Source of the DNA: Planococcus sp. CPCC 101016
GTDB taxonomy: Bacteria > Bacillota > Bacilli > Bacillales_A > Planococcaceae
Length of the DNA stretch: 64,000 nucleotides
Assembly: GCF_007859295.1 (NCBI RefSeq)
Contig: NZ_VOHB01000002.1
Location: forward strand, 1,303,624-1,367,623
Reading direction: 5' to 3'
Under the pieces are notes generated by a model that ran no database searches, was not told the DNA's origin, and saw nothing but the letters and a program-made list of their open reading frames with translations. The translations under genes were made by a program, and so were the position numbers. Positions 17,594-26,616 of the stretch are shown one piece after another (the first letter of the stretch is position 1; every line of letters begins with the position of its first letter).

Positions 17594-18669
17594 CATTTTT
17601 CCATATCCATTTTAAATTCCAGAAATAATTCGTTGTACGTACCAAGCATTTCAAGACCTAAATTTTCATAGACTTCCAGGCGCTCCCGCAGCTCTTCCGG
17701 GGGGTAAAAGCGTTCATCTTCCGTCACCTCAGGATCCATTAACGCAATGGCCTGCTCATTCGGGGTAGAGTATCCGACATAATCCGCATTTTGGGCAGCG
17801 ACTTCTGGATCCAACATAAAGTTGATGAATGCATGAGCCCCTTCCACATTGCCGGCTGTCTTCGGAATGATCATATTATCAAACCACAAATTCGATCCTT
17901 CTTCCGGCACCGAGTAATCAATGTCTTCATTGATCCACATCATGTCTGCTGCCTGTCCGGACCAAGTTACCGCGACAGCTGCCTCTTCGCGGCGCATCAT
18001 TTCAACAATTTCGTCTCCGATGATGGCTTTGACATTGGGACCCATCGTTTTCAGTTTATTTGTGGCTTCACGCAATTCGCCCATATCGGTTGAATTCAAT
18101 GAATAGCCCAGGCTGTTCAACCCCATGCCGATGACTTCCCGTGCACTATCGACCAATATCACTTCCTGTTCAAGGCTGGAATTCCACAAATCGTCCCAGC
18201 TCTCGAAAGTCTGGCCTTCCAGCAAGGTCGGATTAAAGGCAATGCCAACCGTGCCCCAAAAATAAGGAACCGAGTATTCGTTTCCCGGATCAAATGGAAG
18301 ATCAAGAAAATAGGGATCGATGTTTCCGAGGTTCGGAATCAAGGCGTGGTCTATCGGTTGTAGCAGGTCAGTTTCTTTCATTTTTTCAATGGCATATTCG
18401 GAAGGCATCGCTACATCATAAGTGGTGCCACCCTGTTCAATTTTGGTCATCATCGATTCGTTTGAATCAAATGTTTCATACACCACAGATATATTGGTTT
18501 CTTCTTCAAATTGTTCAATCAGTTCAGGGTCGATGTACTCGCCCCAGTTATAAACGGAAATACTGCCTCCGCCAACAGTCGTCGAACTTTTTTGCAAAGC
18601 ATTAACTGCATATAAGAGAATACTCGAGACGAGCAGAATAGCTAAAGCAGCTCTGATAATTTCTTTCAT
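17593..18669 (-). CDS. potD: Spermidine/putrescine-binding protein
   Basis: The 358-residue extracellular substrate-binding component of the polyamine ABC importer. An N-terminal hydrophobic segment (about 7-25) acts as signal or anchor; I see no lipobox Cys near it, unusual for a Gram-positive binding protein. The mature part begins ISVYNWGEYIDPELIEQFE, typical of the PotD/PotF family, with WSGQAADMMW and the late GYSTPNEQAI region that lines the ligand cleft. Its ATG overlaps the potC stop by 4 bases and has AGGAGG upstream. Confidence 0.92.
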   Translation of the reverse strand: MKEIIRAALAILLVSSILLYAVNALQKSSTTVGGGSISVYNWGEYIDPELIEQFEEETNISVVYETFDSNESMMTKIEQGGTTYDVAMPSEYAIEKMKETDLLQPIDHALIPNLGNIDPYFLDLPFDPGNEYSVPYFWGTVGIAFNPTLLEGQTFESWDDLWNSSLEQEVILVDSAREVIGMGLNSLGYSLNSTDMGELREATNKLKTMGPNVKAIIGDEIVEMMRREEAAVAVTWSGQAADMMWINEDIDYSVPEEGSNLWFDNMIIPKTAGNVEGAHAFINFMLDPEVAAQNADYVGYSTPNEQAIALMDPEVTEDERFYPPEELRERLEVYENLGLEMLGTYNELFLEFKMDMEK

Positions 18670-19472
18670 AATTTGGCTCCTCCTGTTCCGGGGGATTGTC
18701 CTGCCCGTTGATTAAAGAAGTAATAGCCAAGGACCAAGCCAAGGGTCACCACGAATATCAAGGCAGAAAGAGCATTGATGGTCAAAGTGATTCCAGCGCG
18801 GGCCATTGAGTAAATTTCAATGGACAAAGTTGAAAAACCATTTCCGGTGACGAAAAAAGTGACTGCGAAATCATCCAGAGAGTAGGTTAATGCAAGAAAA
18901 AATCCAGCAAATATGCCTGGCTTAATGTAAGGAATGATGACACGTGTTAAAATATCCCGTTTAGATGCCCCCAAATCCGTAGCTGCATCAATCAATGAAC
19001 TGCTCATTTCCTGAAGCTTCGGCAAGACCATGATTACCACAATCGGAATGCTGAAGGCGATGTGGGAAATCAGAACAGAGGCAAAACCAAGTTTGACGCC
19101 AATCATGGTGAACAGGATCAAGAATGATGCACCGATGATGACATCCGGGCTGACAATTAGGATCGTATTCAATGACAGGACTGCGTTGCGTGTTCTGCGA
19201 TTCCGCAAAAAAACGATGCCAATTGCGCCAAGAACACCGATTGCCGTCGAAAAAAGAGAAGACAACAAAGCAATGATCACCGTATTCATCAAAATGATCA
19301 GAAGGCGGGTATCGTTAAAAACAGCTCCGTAATGTTCTAAAGTAAATCCTTCAAAACTCGACATCGTGCCTCCGCTGTTGAATGAATAAAAAATCAAATA
19401 GAAAATCGGCGCATACAGAATGGCAAAGACGAGTGCCAAATAAAGTTTTGCTGGCTTACCTAGTTTTGCCAT
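18666..19472 (-). CDS. potC: Polyamine ABC transporter permease PotC
   Basis: A 268-residue, six-helix permease with the cytoplasmic EAA-type loop DAATDLGASKRDILTRVIIP that docks onto PotA. Start ATG has GGAGG 8 bases upstream. The gene overlaps potB by 17 bases and potD by 4, consistent with one transcript and equal expression of both permeases. Confidence 0.92.
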   Translation of the reverse strand: MAKLGKPAKLYLALVFAILYAPIFYLIFYSFNSGGTMSSFEGFTLEHYGAVFNDTRLLIILMNTVIIALLSSLFSTAIGVLGAIGIVFLRNRRTRNAVLSLNTILIVSPDVIIGASFLILFTMIGVKLGFASVLISHIAFSIPIVVIMVLPKLQEMSSSLIDAATDLGASKRDILTRVIIPYIKPGIFAGFFLALTYSLDDFAVTFFVTGNGFSTLSIEIYSMARAGITLTINALSALIFVVTLGLVLGYYFFNQRAGQSPGTGGAKL

Positions 19473-20280
19473 TATACGCGCCTCCTTTTTCTTTCTGTCC
19501 AGTCAGCATCATGATGATGATCATGAACAGGATCAAGAACACAGCGATGGTTGATCCCATTCCCCAGTTCTGTGTCACGAGAAATTGCTGCTCGATTGCA
19601 GTACCGAGTGTGATGACTTTGTTTCCAGCTATCAGCCGTGTGATGACAAAAAGAGACAGGGCTGGGATAAAGACTGCCTGCACGCCTGATTTGACACCGT
19701 TAAGGGCCATCGGAAAAATAACCCGTTTGAAAGTGGTGAAAGACGAAGCACCCAGGTCGCGGGAAGCGTCAATCAAAGCAGGATTGATTTTATCCAATGA
19801 ATTGAAAATCGGCAATACCATAAATGGAATGAAAATATAAACAGAAACAAAGATAAAGCTGAAATCCGTGAAAAGAATTTGCCACGGGCCAGTGCCGAGT
19901 GTCTGCAATAGTTTGTTAGCGGGACCATACAATCCGAATATCCCAATAAAGGCATAAGCTTTCAGTAATAGATTGATCCACGAAGGAATGATGATCAAAA
20001 GCAGCCAGAGCTGTTTATGCTGGGTTTTAGTCAGCCAATAAGCTGTCGGGTACGCGATTAAAATTGTAATCAACGTAATCAGGAAAGCATACCAGAATGA
20101 ACTTAAAGTCATTCGCAAATAAACGGATGAGAAGAAATTCTGATAATTTTCCAGTGTAAAGGTACCGGTCAAGTCCAAAAACGAAAAATAGAAAATCAGC
20201 GCAATCGGTGCAATGACAAATAAAGCGATCCATATATAGTAAGGGACCAGATATAATGGGCGCGACGGGTTATCTTTCAT
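19456..20280 (-). CDS. potB: Polyamine ABC transporter permease PotB
   Basis: A six-helix permease of 274 residues with the loop [20 protein letters not shown], the coupling segment for PotA. The start at 20280 (MKDNPSRP) is chosen because GGAG lies 9 bases upstream; in-frame starts at 20334 and 20295 would add residues buried in the end of potA and lack good spacing. It overlaps potA by 11 bases. Confidence 0.9.
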   Translation of the reverse strand: MKDNPSRPLYLVPYYIWIALFVIAPIALIFYFSFLDLTGTFTLENYQNFFSSVYLRMTLSSFWYAFLITLITILIAYPTAYWLTKTQHKQLWLLLIIIPSWINLLLKAYAFIGIFGLYGPANKLLQTLGTGPWQILFTDFSFIFVSVYIFIPFMVLPIFNSLDKINPALIDASRDLGASSFTTFKRVIFPMALNGVKSGVQAVFIPALSLFVITRLIAGNKVITLGTAIEQQFLVTQNWGMGSTIAVFLILFMIIIMMLTGQKEKGGAYNGKTR

Positions 20281-21376
20281 TGACAGTCGCTCCATATGAC
20301 TCCAGCCTTGCGTCAAATGCTTCTTCCGATTCATTCAGGCGCATGACATGAATTGCTTCAGGTGAAAACGACAAACCGATTTCAGAACCGACCTCCACTT
20401 TTTTTGTGGAATGGACGAGCCATTCATTTCCCACCTCATCGATTGTCGATATTTCAAAATGGACACCTCTGAACAGTTGGGTATCAACTGTAACCTGCAT
20501 TTTGCCTGTGCCGCTTGCGGTAATCTCCAAATCTTCCGGACGGATGACGATCTCCACCTGTTCGTGAGGAGTCAATCCAGCATCCACGCATTCAAAATCC
20601 TTATTGGCAAAACGTACTTTGTAATCTGCAATCATTTCACCGCTGACGATATTTGATTCTCCAATAAAATCAGCAACAAAACGGTTGATTGGTTCGTCGT
20701 AAATATCCATAGGAGTTCCGCTTTGTTGAATTTTTCCAGCGTTCATAACGAAAATTTCGTCCGACATAGCAAGTGCCTCTTCCTGATCATGTGTGACAAA
20801 AACAAAAGTTTTGCCAAGGCGTTGCTGCAGTTCACGCAGCTCATACTGCATTTCTGTCCGTAATTTCAGATCTAAAGCGGAAAGGGGCTCATCAAGCAAA
20901 ATAACTTCGGGATCATTGACAATCGCACGGGCAATGGCGACACGCTGACGTTGTCCGCCGGACATTTCTGTAATCTCCCGTTTTTCATAATTCTGCAAAT
21001 TGACGAAAGCCAGAGCTTCTCTTACACGCCGGTCGATTTCCAGACCTTTGATTTTTTTGATGCGAAGTCCGAAGGCTATGTTTTCAAATACGTTCAGGTG
21101 AGGGAACAAGGCATAGTCCTGAAACACCGTATTGACCTGACGCTGATTCGCCGGAACTTTATTCACTTTTTTTCCTTCTATAAAGATATCACCGCTGCTA
21201 GGTTCAGAAAAACCGGCGATAATCCGTAGAATGGTTGTTTTTCCACAACCGGATGGGCCAAGAAGCGTGTAAAACTTTCCTTTTTCAAGTTCAAAACTGA
21301 CATTGTCCAAGACATTGCCTGCTCCTTCAAATGTCTGCGTGACATTTTCAAAGCGTATAATGGGTGTATCGGTCAT
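20270..21376 (-). CDS. potA: Polyamine ABC transporter ATPase PotA
   Basis: A 368-residue ATPase energising spermidine/putrescine uptake. Walker [10 protein letters not shown] (near residue 40), signature [14 protein letters not shown], Walker [13 protein letters not shown] and the switch His in [13 protein letters not shown] are all intact. The C-terminal third is a TOBE-type regulatory domain ([11 protein letters not shown]). Start ATG follows AGGAGGG. It lies 15 bases after the regulator gene, so the operon reads regulator-potA-potB-potC-potD. Confidence 0.94.
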   Translation of the reverse strand: MTDTPIIRFENVTQTFEGAGNVLDNVSFELEKGKFYTLLGPSGCGKTTILRIIAGFSEPSSGDIFIEGKKVNKVPANQRQVNTVFQDYALFPHLNVFENIAFGLRIKKIKGLEIDRRVREALAFVNLQNYEKREITEMSGGQRQRVAIARAIVNDPEVILLDEPLSALDLKLRTEMQYELRELQQRLGKTFVFVTHDQEEALAMSDEIFVMNAGKIQQSGTPMDIYDEPINRFVADFIGESNIVSGEMIADYKVRFANKDFECVDAGLTPHEQVEIVIRPEDLEITASGTGKMQVTVDTQLFRGVHFEISTIDEVGNEWLVHSTKKVEVGSEIGLSFSPEAIHVMRLNESEEAFDARLESYGATVNER

Positions 21377-21391
21377 AAGATCCCTCCTGAA

Positions 21392-21931
21392 TTATAAATA
21401 CGAATGTGTGGTGACGATAATCATTTCGGATATTCCATCATGATCATTGATTAATTGGTGATGGTCGGATGCCTCGAAATAAATGGAATCCCCGGCAGCA
21501 GCCGTATATCGGTGATCGCCGATAGTGAGAAGGACCCTTCCTTCCATAATATAAATGAAAGTTTCAGCGGATGAAGGTTCGAATTTTTTGAAATGTCCAT
21601 TCGCCTGTAAAGTTAAAAAGACTGGCTCCATTTCTTTCTCATTGGATGTTGGGATTAGCCATTCCACTTCATATCCTGCTTCTTCATCAATATGAGCGGT
21701 ATGATCAGTAGTGGAATAAACGACTTTAACATCATGCTCATCGGCAAAAAACTCTTTCGGAGTAGTTCCCAGCACTTCCAGTAAAGAAAAGAAAGTTTCA
21801 ATGGAAGGTGAGTTCATATTCCGTTCAAGCTGAGAAATGAAGCCTTTGCTCAAATCTGTCCTTTTTCCAAGCTCTTCCTGAGTCATTCCGTTTTTTAATC
21901 GAAGGCGTTTAATTTTTGTTCCGATGTCCAT
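21392..21931 (-). CDS. XRE-cupin transcriptional regulator of the pot operon
   Basis: A 179-residue protein with an N-terminal HTH_3 (residues about 5-60, RLKNGMTQEELGKRTDLSKG) and a C-terminal cupin barrel (about 108-175, FIYIMEGRVLLTIGDHRY). This is the PuuR-type architecture, in which the cupin senses a small ligand. As first gene of the operon it most likely represses potABCD when polyamines are plentiful and represses itself. The ligand is inferred from context only. Confidence 0.85.
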   Translation of the reverse strand: MDIGTKIKRLRLKNGMTQEELGKRTDLSKGFISQLERNMNSPSIETFFSLLEVLGTTPKEFFADEHDVKVVYSTTDHTAHIDEEAGYEVEWLIPTSNEKEMEPVFLTLQANGHFKKFEPSSAETFIYIMEGRVLLTIGDHRYTAAAGDSIYFEASDHHQLINDHDGISEMIIVTTHSYL

Positions 21932-21972
21932 CAGAATTCTCCTCGATTCTTTATAAATGGCTAGCTGCTTAA

Positions 21973-22001
21973 AGTTTAGTTAAAATATACTTTTAGTTTA
22001 C
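21973..22001 (-). promoter_or_regulatory. Candidate operator: AACTAAA direct repeats in the pot leader
   Basis: On the minus strand AACTAAA occurs twice, 17 bases apart, within an A/T-rich stretch just downstream of the predicted pot promoter. A repressor bound here would block elongation. The site is inferred from repetition alone. Confidence 0.3.
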
Positions 22002-22016
22002 TCAGAGCATATATTC

Positions 22017-22044
22017 ATTATACGAGAAGGCTAATATATTTCAA
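22017..22044 (-). promoter_or_regulatory. Predicted SigA promoter of the pot operon
   Basis: Minus strand TTGAAA, 16 bases, TATAAT. Transcription would start near 22010, leaving a leader of about 80 bases. The rest of the 375-base gap between 21932 and 22306 shows no riboswitch-like structure. Confidence 0.55.
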
Positions 22045-22306
22045 GGCGAAAATTATTTTCAATAAGGGATTGTTATCTATTGCAATTTACCGGCAGTTTT
22101 TACTATCATAGAGAAAGTGTGAAATTAATAATGAGTTATGTAACTTCAACTAAACCAATATAAACATTTAGATGAGCGATTATAAAAAAACGATAAAAAC
22201 GAAAAACAATTCCCATGCCATTTGAGGAAAGTGATGAAGCAGGGTTCCTGCTGATTCAAGCAATTCCCATTTGTACAGCTCGACCAAAACTCTAGGAGTG
22301 ATCAAT

Positions 22307-22603
22307 GTGAACGGCAAAATGAATTTCTTTCTTGATCCAAAAAATCGGGTCATTCAAAAACCTTCAATTATGAATTATAAACAAGACCAACAAGGTTTAT
22401 ACCTTGTAGCCGATAAGCGGTTTATCAACTGGATGGATGTGCACACATACTGCCATACCTGTTTATCAGCTTTGACTTTCGATGATGAATTTGATGCAAG
22501 TTACTGCTCCAGCTGCAACGAATGGCGTGAAGAACCTTGCACGGACATTAGCTGCGAGTATTGTGAAAATAGACCGAAGCGCCCATTGGATCCCCGCCGA
22601 TAA
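22307..22603 (+). CDS. Small Cys-rich (zinc-ribbon-like) protein of unknown function
   Basis: A 98-residue protein I do not recognise. The C-terminal half holds three CxxC-type pairs (YCHTC, YCSSC and CEYC, plus a single Cys in EEPCTD), which suggests one or two zinc ribbons. The GTG at 22307 is chosen since AGGAG lies 8 bases upstream; an out-of-frame ATG two bases earlier runs at once into a stop, and an in-frame start at 22271 has no ribosome site. It stands alone with its own terminator. Confidence 0.65.
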   Translation: MNGKMNFFLDPKNRVIQKPSIMNYKQDQQGLYLVADKRFINWMDVHTYCHTCLSALTFDDEFDASYCSSCNEWREEPCTDISCEYCENRPKRPLDPRR

Positions 22604-22616
22604 GCGGGGTTTTTTA
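22592..22616 (+). terminator. Terminator of the Cys-rich gene
   Basis: CCCCGC/GCGGGG stem with loop CGATAA and six T; the TAA stop lies in the loop and stem. Confidence 0.9.
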
Positions 22617-22792
22617 TTGGATTCAAATTGCGTAATACACTCGAGCGTGCAGATTCCTTTTTTTATTTGCGTAAACCCTGATTTCCGAGAAGGATGAGGG
22701 AGCAAAGTTAATATACGGCTGATTTTCATAGGGCAGGCAAAGGTTTGTCGGAACTCTACAAATGGCATTTTTTAGTTTAGCGCAACTATGTT

Positions 22793-22798
22793 AAAATA
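22793..22798 (+). promoter_or_regulatory. Possible extended -10 of ktrC
   Basis: TGT followed by TAAAAT, 29 bases before the ktrC start, with only a T-rich stretch in place of a -35. Weak. Confidence 0.3.
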
Positions 22799-22826
22799 AA
22801 GCCACTTGAATATTTGGAGGATGAAT

Positions 22827-23486
22827 ATGAAAAAGGAATTTGTAGTCATTGGGCTTGGCCGCTTTGGCGGCAGCATTGTACGTGAATTAATTGAGCAGGA
22901 TGCGGACGTAATGGCAATTGATAAGGACTCGGAACGAGTAGATGAATTCTCTGCTATTGCGACACAAGCGGTTGTTGCAGACACCACAGACGAGACAGTA
23001 CTGAAATCTTTGGGCATCCGGAATTTTGAGCATGTCATTGTAGCGATAGGTGAAAATATTCAAGCCAGTATTTTAACGACCTTGATGCTGAAAGAAATCG
23101 GCGTAAAGAAAATTACCGTAAAAGCGCAAAATGACTACCATGCCAAAGTATTGAATAAAATCGGCGCAGATAAAGTGGTCCACCCGGAACGTGATATGGG
23201 AATACGAATTGCCCATAATATCCTTTCTAATAACGTACTGGATTATTTGGAGCTGTCTGATGAACATTCCATAATGGAAATCAAGGCGAACCACAAGCTC
23301 GCCGGTTATACATTGATCGGCCTCGACATTCGAGCACGCTATGGCATCAACATTGTGGCTATAAAAAGAGGGGAAGATATTATTGTATCTCCTCAAGCGG
23401 ACATGGAAATCGAGCAGGAAGACATATTGATTATTATCGGTTCCGATGCAGACATCAATCGCTTTGAGAAAAAAATGATGAATTAA
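22827..23486 (+). CDS. ktrC: Potassium uptake regulatory subunit KtrC
   Basis: A 219-residue cytoplasmic RCK protein that gates a KtrB/KtrD potassium channel. Residues 1-135 are the RCK_N Rossmann domain with GLGRFGGS for nucleotide binding; about 140-219 are the RCK_C domain, which binds c-di-AMP in this family. It matches my recollection of B. subtilis KtrC (MKKEFAVIGLGRFGG, SNNVLDYLELS) better than KtrA, and rnjA lies nearby as in that species. Start at 22827 has GGAGG 6 bases upstream. No membrane subunit gene lies in the window. Confidence 0.9.
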   Translation: MKKEFVVIGLGRFGGSIVRELIEQDADVMAIDKDSERVDEFSAIATQAVVADTTDETVLKSLGIRNFEHVIVAIGENIQASILTTLMLKEIGVKKITVKAQNDYHAKVLNKIGADKVVHPERDMGIRIAHNILSNNVLDYLELSDEHSIMEIKANHKLAGYTLIGLDIRARYGINIVAIKRGEDIIVSPQADMEIEQEDILIIIGSDADINRFEKKMMN

Positions 23487-23517
23487 AAAAAACACTGTCG
23501 GCTAGTTTTCGGCAGCA

Positions 23518-23565
23518 GAGAAGTCCTGTGGGAGAAATCAGTTCCAGTACAGGGCTCTCTTTTTA
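23518..23565 (+). terminator. Terminator of ktrC
   Basis: Eleven-pair stem GAGA-(A)-GTCCTGT with ACAGGGCTCTC, one bulged A, then five T. Confidence 0.7.
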
Positions 23566-23583
23566 TTAGATGAGAAAATAACA

Positions 23584-23621
23584 AAAAAGGTGCATCGGAT
23601 TTCAATCCGATGCACCTTTTT
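23584..23621 (-). terminator. Terminator of rpoY-rnjA
   Basis: Perfect 17-bp stem around AAGGTGCATCGGAT with a TTCA loop, T tail on the minus strand; near-symmetric, so it may also back up ktrC. Confidence 0.88.
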
Positions 23622-23644
23622 GACAGCCAATAAAGGCATTAGTA

Positions 23645-25312
23645 TTAAACTTCCATAATCACTGGCAAAATCATAGGACGGCGTTTTGTTTTCTCATACA
23701 AATACGGTCCAAGAACGTCAGAAATATCATTTTTCAATTCTGCCCATTCTGTATTTTTGCTATGAATTTTTTTGTTGAGATGGCGATTCAGCATTTGCTG
23801 TGCCTCGTAAATCATTGTCCCAGACTCTCGCATATAAACAAAACCGCGAGAAATGATATCTGGTCCCGAGACCATCTTATTCTTCTGCATATCAACACTT
23901 ACGACTACGATAACCAAACCTTCTTCAGAAAGTACACGGCGGTCACGCAGGACGATGTTGCCGATATCGCCGATGCCACTGCCGTCGATGTAAACATCAC
24001 CAGAAGGGATGCGTCCTGCAACAGAAGCTTCGTCCTGCCCAAGAGCAAGAACTTCACCGTTCTCCATGATAAATGTGTTTTCGAGTGGAACATCACATTC
24101 CACTGCCAAACCTGCATGAGTTTTTAACATACGGTACTCACCGTGTATCGGCATGAAGAATTTCGGTTTGATCAAACGAAGCATCAATTTATTTTCTGGC
24201 TCAGAGCCGTGACCGGATGTATGGATGTTGTTAAGTGATCCATGAATTACATCTGCGCCGGCACGGAATAATAAGTTGATCGTCCGATTGACGCTGCTCG
24301 TATTGCCCGGAATTGGGGAAGACGAGAAAACAACTGTATCATTTGGCTGAATCTGGATTTGGCGGTGAGTTCCGCTGGCGATTCTGGAAAGAGCAGCCAT
24401 CGGTTCACCTTGTGAACCTGTGCAAAGAATTAAGACTTCGTTTGCAGGCAAGCGATTCAAAGTTTGAGTATCTACGAATGCATCTTCCGGAGCGTTAATG
24501 TAACCAAGCTCACGGCCGATTGTCATGGCATTGTCCATGCTGCGTCCAAAGACAGCAATCTTACGTCCTTGTGCGACTGCTTCATCGGTCACTTGCTGCA
24601 GGCGATAGATATTCGAAGCAAATGTCGCGAAAATCAAACGGCCATCAACTTTTCTCATAATATCTTTGATCGAATCGCCGACTTTCCGCTCTGACATCGT
24701 GAAGTCAGGAACTTCTGCATTGGTGCTGTCGGAAAGAAGACACAATACGCCTTCGCTTCCGATCTGAGCCATTTTCAACAAGTTGGCAGGTTCGCCTACT
24801 GGAGTGAAATCAAATTTGAAATCTCCTGTATGGACAATATTGCCGGGTGGAGTTTTTACCACAACACCAAACGCATCTGGAATACTGTGGGTGGTGCGGA
24901 AAAAGCTGACGGCTGTCTTACGGAACTTGATCACGTCTTCTTCTTCGATTTCCGTCATCTTCGTTTGACGCAATAAACCGTGTTCTTCCAATTTTTTGCG
25001 CAAAAGGCCAAGAGCCAATTTTCCACCGTAGACAGGAATATTAATCTTTTTAAGCAAGTAAGGAATACCGCCAATATGATCTTCATGGCCATGAGTAATA
25101 AAAAGGCCTTTGATCTTATCAACATTTTTTACTAAGTATGTGTAATCCGGAATAACATAATCGATTCCGAGCAAATCGTCTTCCGGGAATTTAATGCCTG
25201 CATCAATAAGGATGATTTCATCCTGGAATTGGACACCATACGTGTTTTTGCCGATTTCACCCAGTCCGCCTAGGGCGAAAACAGCTGTTTGGTCGTTCTT
25301 AACGAATTTCAT
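23645..25312 (-). CDS. rnjA: Ribonuclease J1
   Basis: A 555-residue metallo-beta-lactamase/beta-CASP nuclease with 5'-3' exonuclease and endonuclease activity, central to mRNA turnover and 16S rRNA maturation. The zinc motif HGHEDHIGG lies near residue 74, DSTNAE and the beta-CASP block near 195-380, with [10 protein letters not shown] and PIHGEYRM further on. Length equals B. subtilis RNase J1. It lies 2 bases after rpoY, a pairing conserved through Bacillales. Confidence 0.96.
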   Translation of the reverse strand: MKFVKNDQTAVFALGGLGEIGKNTYGVQFQDEIILIDAGIKFPEDDLLGIDYVIPDYTYLVKNVDKIKGLFITHGHEDHIGGIPYLLKKINIPVYGGKLALGLLRKKLEEHGLLRQTKMTEIEEEDVIKFRKTAVSFFRTTHSIPDAFGVVVKTPPGNIVHTGDFKFDFTPVGEPANLLKMAQIGSEGVLCLLSDSTNAEVPDFTMSERKVGDSIKDIMRKVDGRLIFATFASNIYRLQQVTDEAVAQGRKIAVFGRSMDNAMTIGRELGYINAPEDAFVDTQTLNRLPANEVLILCTGSQGEPMAALSRIASGTHRQIQIQPNDTVVFSSSPIPGNTSSVNRTINLLFRAGADVIHGSLNNIHTSGHGSEPENKLMLRLIKPKFFMPIHGEYRMLKTHAGLAVECDVPLENTFIMENGEVLALGQDEASVAGRIPSGDVYIDGSGIGDIGNIVLRDRRVLSEEGLVIVVVSVDMQKNKMVSGPDIISRGFVYMRESGTMIYEAQQMLNRHLNKKIHSKNTEWAELKNDISDVLGPYLYEKTKRRPMILPVIMEV

Positions 25313-25314
25313 CG

Positions 25315-25527
25315 TTATTCGATGCTCTCAACTTCATAATTTTGGCTCGCTTGTTCATACTCGAGGTGATTGCCTTCTAGCAATTGAACAAGTTCAATAT
25401 TGTAGTTGCGGTCTTTTAAGTGGTGTCGGACTTCGCGCTCGGATGCTGCTTCCACATAAAGAGTTTGAGTATTTTCACGAACTGGTACTTCAAAACGGTT
25501 TTCTTGGTAGTATACTTTAAAAATCAT
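25315..25527 (-). CDS. rpoY: RNA polymerase epsilon subunit
   Basis: A 70-residue protein beginning [20 protein letters not shown], the family formerly called DUF1447/YkzG. Epsilon binds the RNA polymerase core of Firmicutes. The start at 25527 follows GGAG by 8 bases; the longer in-frame version adds nine residues absent from the family. It is translated just before rnjA. Confidence 0.9.
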   Translation of the reverse strand: MIFKVYYQENRFEVPVRENTQTLYVEAASEREVRHHLKDRNYNIELVQLLEGNHLEYEQASQNYEVESIE

Positions 25528-25603
25528 TGTTTGCTCTCCTTTTTCCACGCTCAAATAAATGCACTTCCTTTATATTATCATGTCATTGTACTAAAATAAA
25601 GAA

Positions 25604-25632
25604 TAGCCCTCCTTATTTATAAAGAAGGGCTA
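25604..25632 (-). terminator. Terminator of the 23-codon ORF
   Basis: AGCCCT/AGGGCT-based stem (with outer T-A pair and inner wobble pairs) a few bases after the micro-ORF stop; on the minus strand the tail is TTCTTTATTTT. Confidence 0.6.
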
Positions 25633-25638
25633 AAACGT

Positions 25639-25710
25639 TTATGCAATTTTCTTTTTGTTCATGATGCCATTGAGCTGTCTGAGAAGCTTTCTTTTCAAAC
25701 GTTTCAGCAT
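25639..25710 (-). CDS. 23-residue basic peptide (micro-ORF)
   Basis: The ORF encodes MLKRLKRKLLRQL followed by NGIMNKKKIA, 23 residues with about 9 Lys/Arg. AAGGAG lies 9 bases before its ATG, a textbook promoter lies just upstream and a hairpin terminator just downstream, so it looks like an independent gene and not noise. An amphipathic cationic helix is likely. I do not recognise the family; it could be a toxin-like, membrane-bound or RNA-binding peptide, or the transcript could act as a small RNA. Confidence 0.55.
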   Translation of the reverse strand: MLKRLKRKLLRQLNGIMNKKKIA

Positions 25711-25731
25711 GGCTAACCACTCCTTATGGCA

Positions 25732-25760
25732 AGTATACTGCGTTTTCTGATAATTGTAAA
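25732..25760 (-). promoter_or_regulatory. Strong predicted SigA promoter of the micro-ORF
   Basis: Minus strand TTTACA, exactly 17 bases, TATACT. Transcription would begin near 25725, right at the ribosome site, so the leader is only about 15 bases. Confidence 0.65.
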
Positions 25761-25810
25761 GGAATCGGTCCCTATATGTGGGCCTTATCACACAGATTGG
25801 AGACTACAAA

Positions 25811-26581
25811 ATGCCTAAATTATTATTACTGGATATTGATGGAACTTTATTGGATTCACACAAGAAATTGCCAGCTTCTGCAAAAGAAGCATTACAACAA
25901 GCTCGCTTAAATGGCCACGATTTGGCAATTGCTACTGGACGCGGCCCATTTATGATTACAAAAATTTTGGAAGAACTGAATATTGATACTTATATAACAT
26001 TCAATGGACAGTATATCGCCCATAAAGGGCAAGCTATCCATAAACAGGCGATTGATTCGGATCTGCTTAATAAAATTTTTGAGTTTGCTGATCAGCGTAA
26101 TCATCCGATCGTTTTCATGAATGAAATGAAAATGGTTTCTTCTATTGATTTTCATCCTGACATCGATGAAAGCATCAAGACTTTGAAAATGCCGCATCCA
26201 GAAGTGGAAAAAGATTTTTATTTGAACAATGATATTTACCAGGCATTGGTGTTCTGCGAAAAGGAAGAAGAACAGCAATACCATGATGCGTTTAAGCAAG
26301 TGGATTTTGTCCGGTGGCATCGGGTATCGTGTGACATCACACCAAAAGGCGGAACGAAGGCAAGCGGGATCAAACATTTGATTAAAGCTACCGGCCATTC
26401 AATTGATGACACGATTGCTTTCGGCGATGGCTTGAACGATTTGCAGATGATGGACATTGCAGGATATAGTGTGGCGATGGAGAATGGTCACGAAGAAACA
26501 AAAAAACGTGCATCATATGTGACAGAACACGTAGATAATGATGGCTTGGCAAAAGCTTTCAAGCATTTGAAATTGATTTAA
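25811..26581 (+). CDS. HAD-superfamily Cof-type phosphatase, YkrA-like
   Basis: A 256-residue cytoplasmic hydrolase. Motif I is LDIDGTLLDSHKK, motif II near TGRGP, motif III Lys in KGGTKASGI and motif IV GDGLNDLQMM, all complete, with a type IIB cap between. Such enzymes dephosphorylate sugar phosphates, FMN or PLP; the substrate is open. Start at 25811 follows GGAG by 8 bases and drops an 11-residue extension. Position between rpoY and def matches B. subtilis ykrA. Confidence 0.87.
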   Translation: MPKLLLLDIDGTLLDSHKKLPASAKEALQQARLNGHDLAIATGRGPFMITKILEELNIDTYITFNGQYIAHKGQAIHKQAIDSDLLNKIFEFADQRNHPIVFMNEMKMVSSIDFHPDIDESIKTLKMPHPEVEKDFYLNNDIYQALVFCEKEEEQQYHDAFKQVDFVRWHRVSCDITPKGGTKASGIKHLIKATGHSIDDTIAFGDGLNDLQMMDIAGYSVAMENGHEETKKRASYVTEHVDNDGLAKAFKHLKLI

Positions 26582-26583
26582 AA

Positions 26584-26616
26584 AAAGAGACTCAGCTTAA
26601 TCAGCTGAGTCTCTTT
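26584..26616. terminator. Bidirectional terminator of ykrA-like gene and def
   Basis: Perfect 14-bp stem AAAGAGACTCAGCT/AGCTGAGTCTCTTT with loop TAATC. The def stop codon and last codons lie inside it. Confidence 0.88.

Noticed and set aside
22141..22254. Short ORF beginning ATGAGCGATTAT at about 22172
   Set aside because: Seventeen codons without a ribosome binding site or terminator; nothing supports translation.
21932..22306. Riboswitch in the pot/Cys-rich gene gap
   Set aside because: A/T-rich sequence with promoter-like elements but no long conserved helices or terminator-antiterminator pair.
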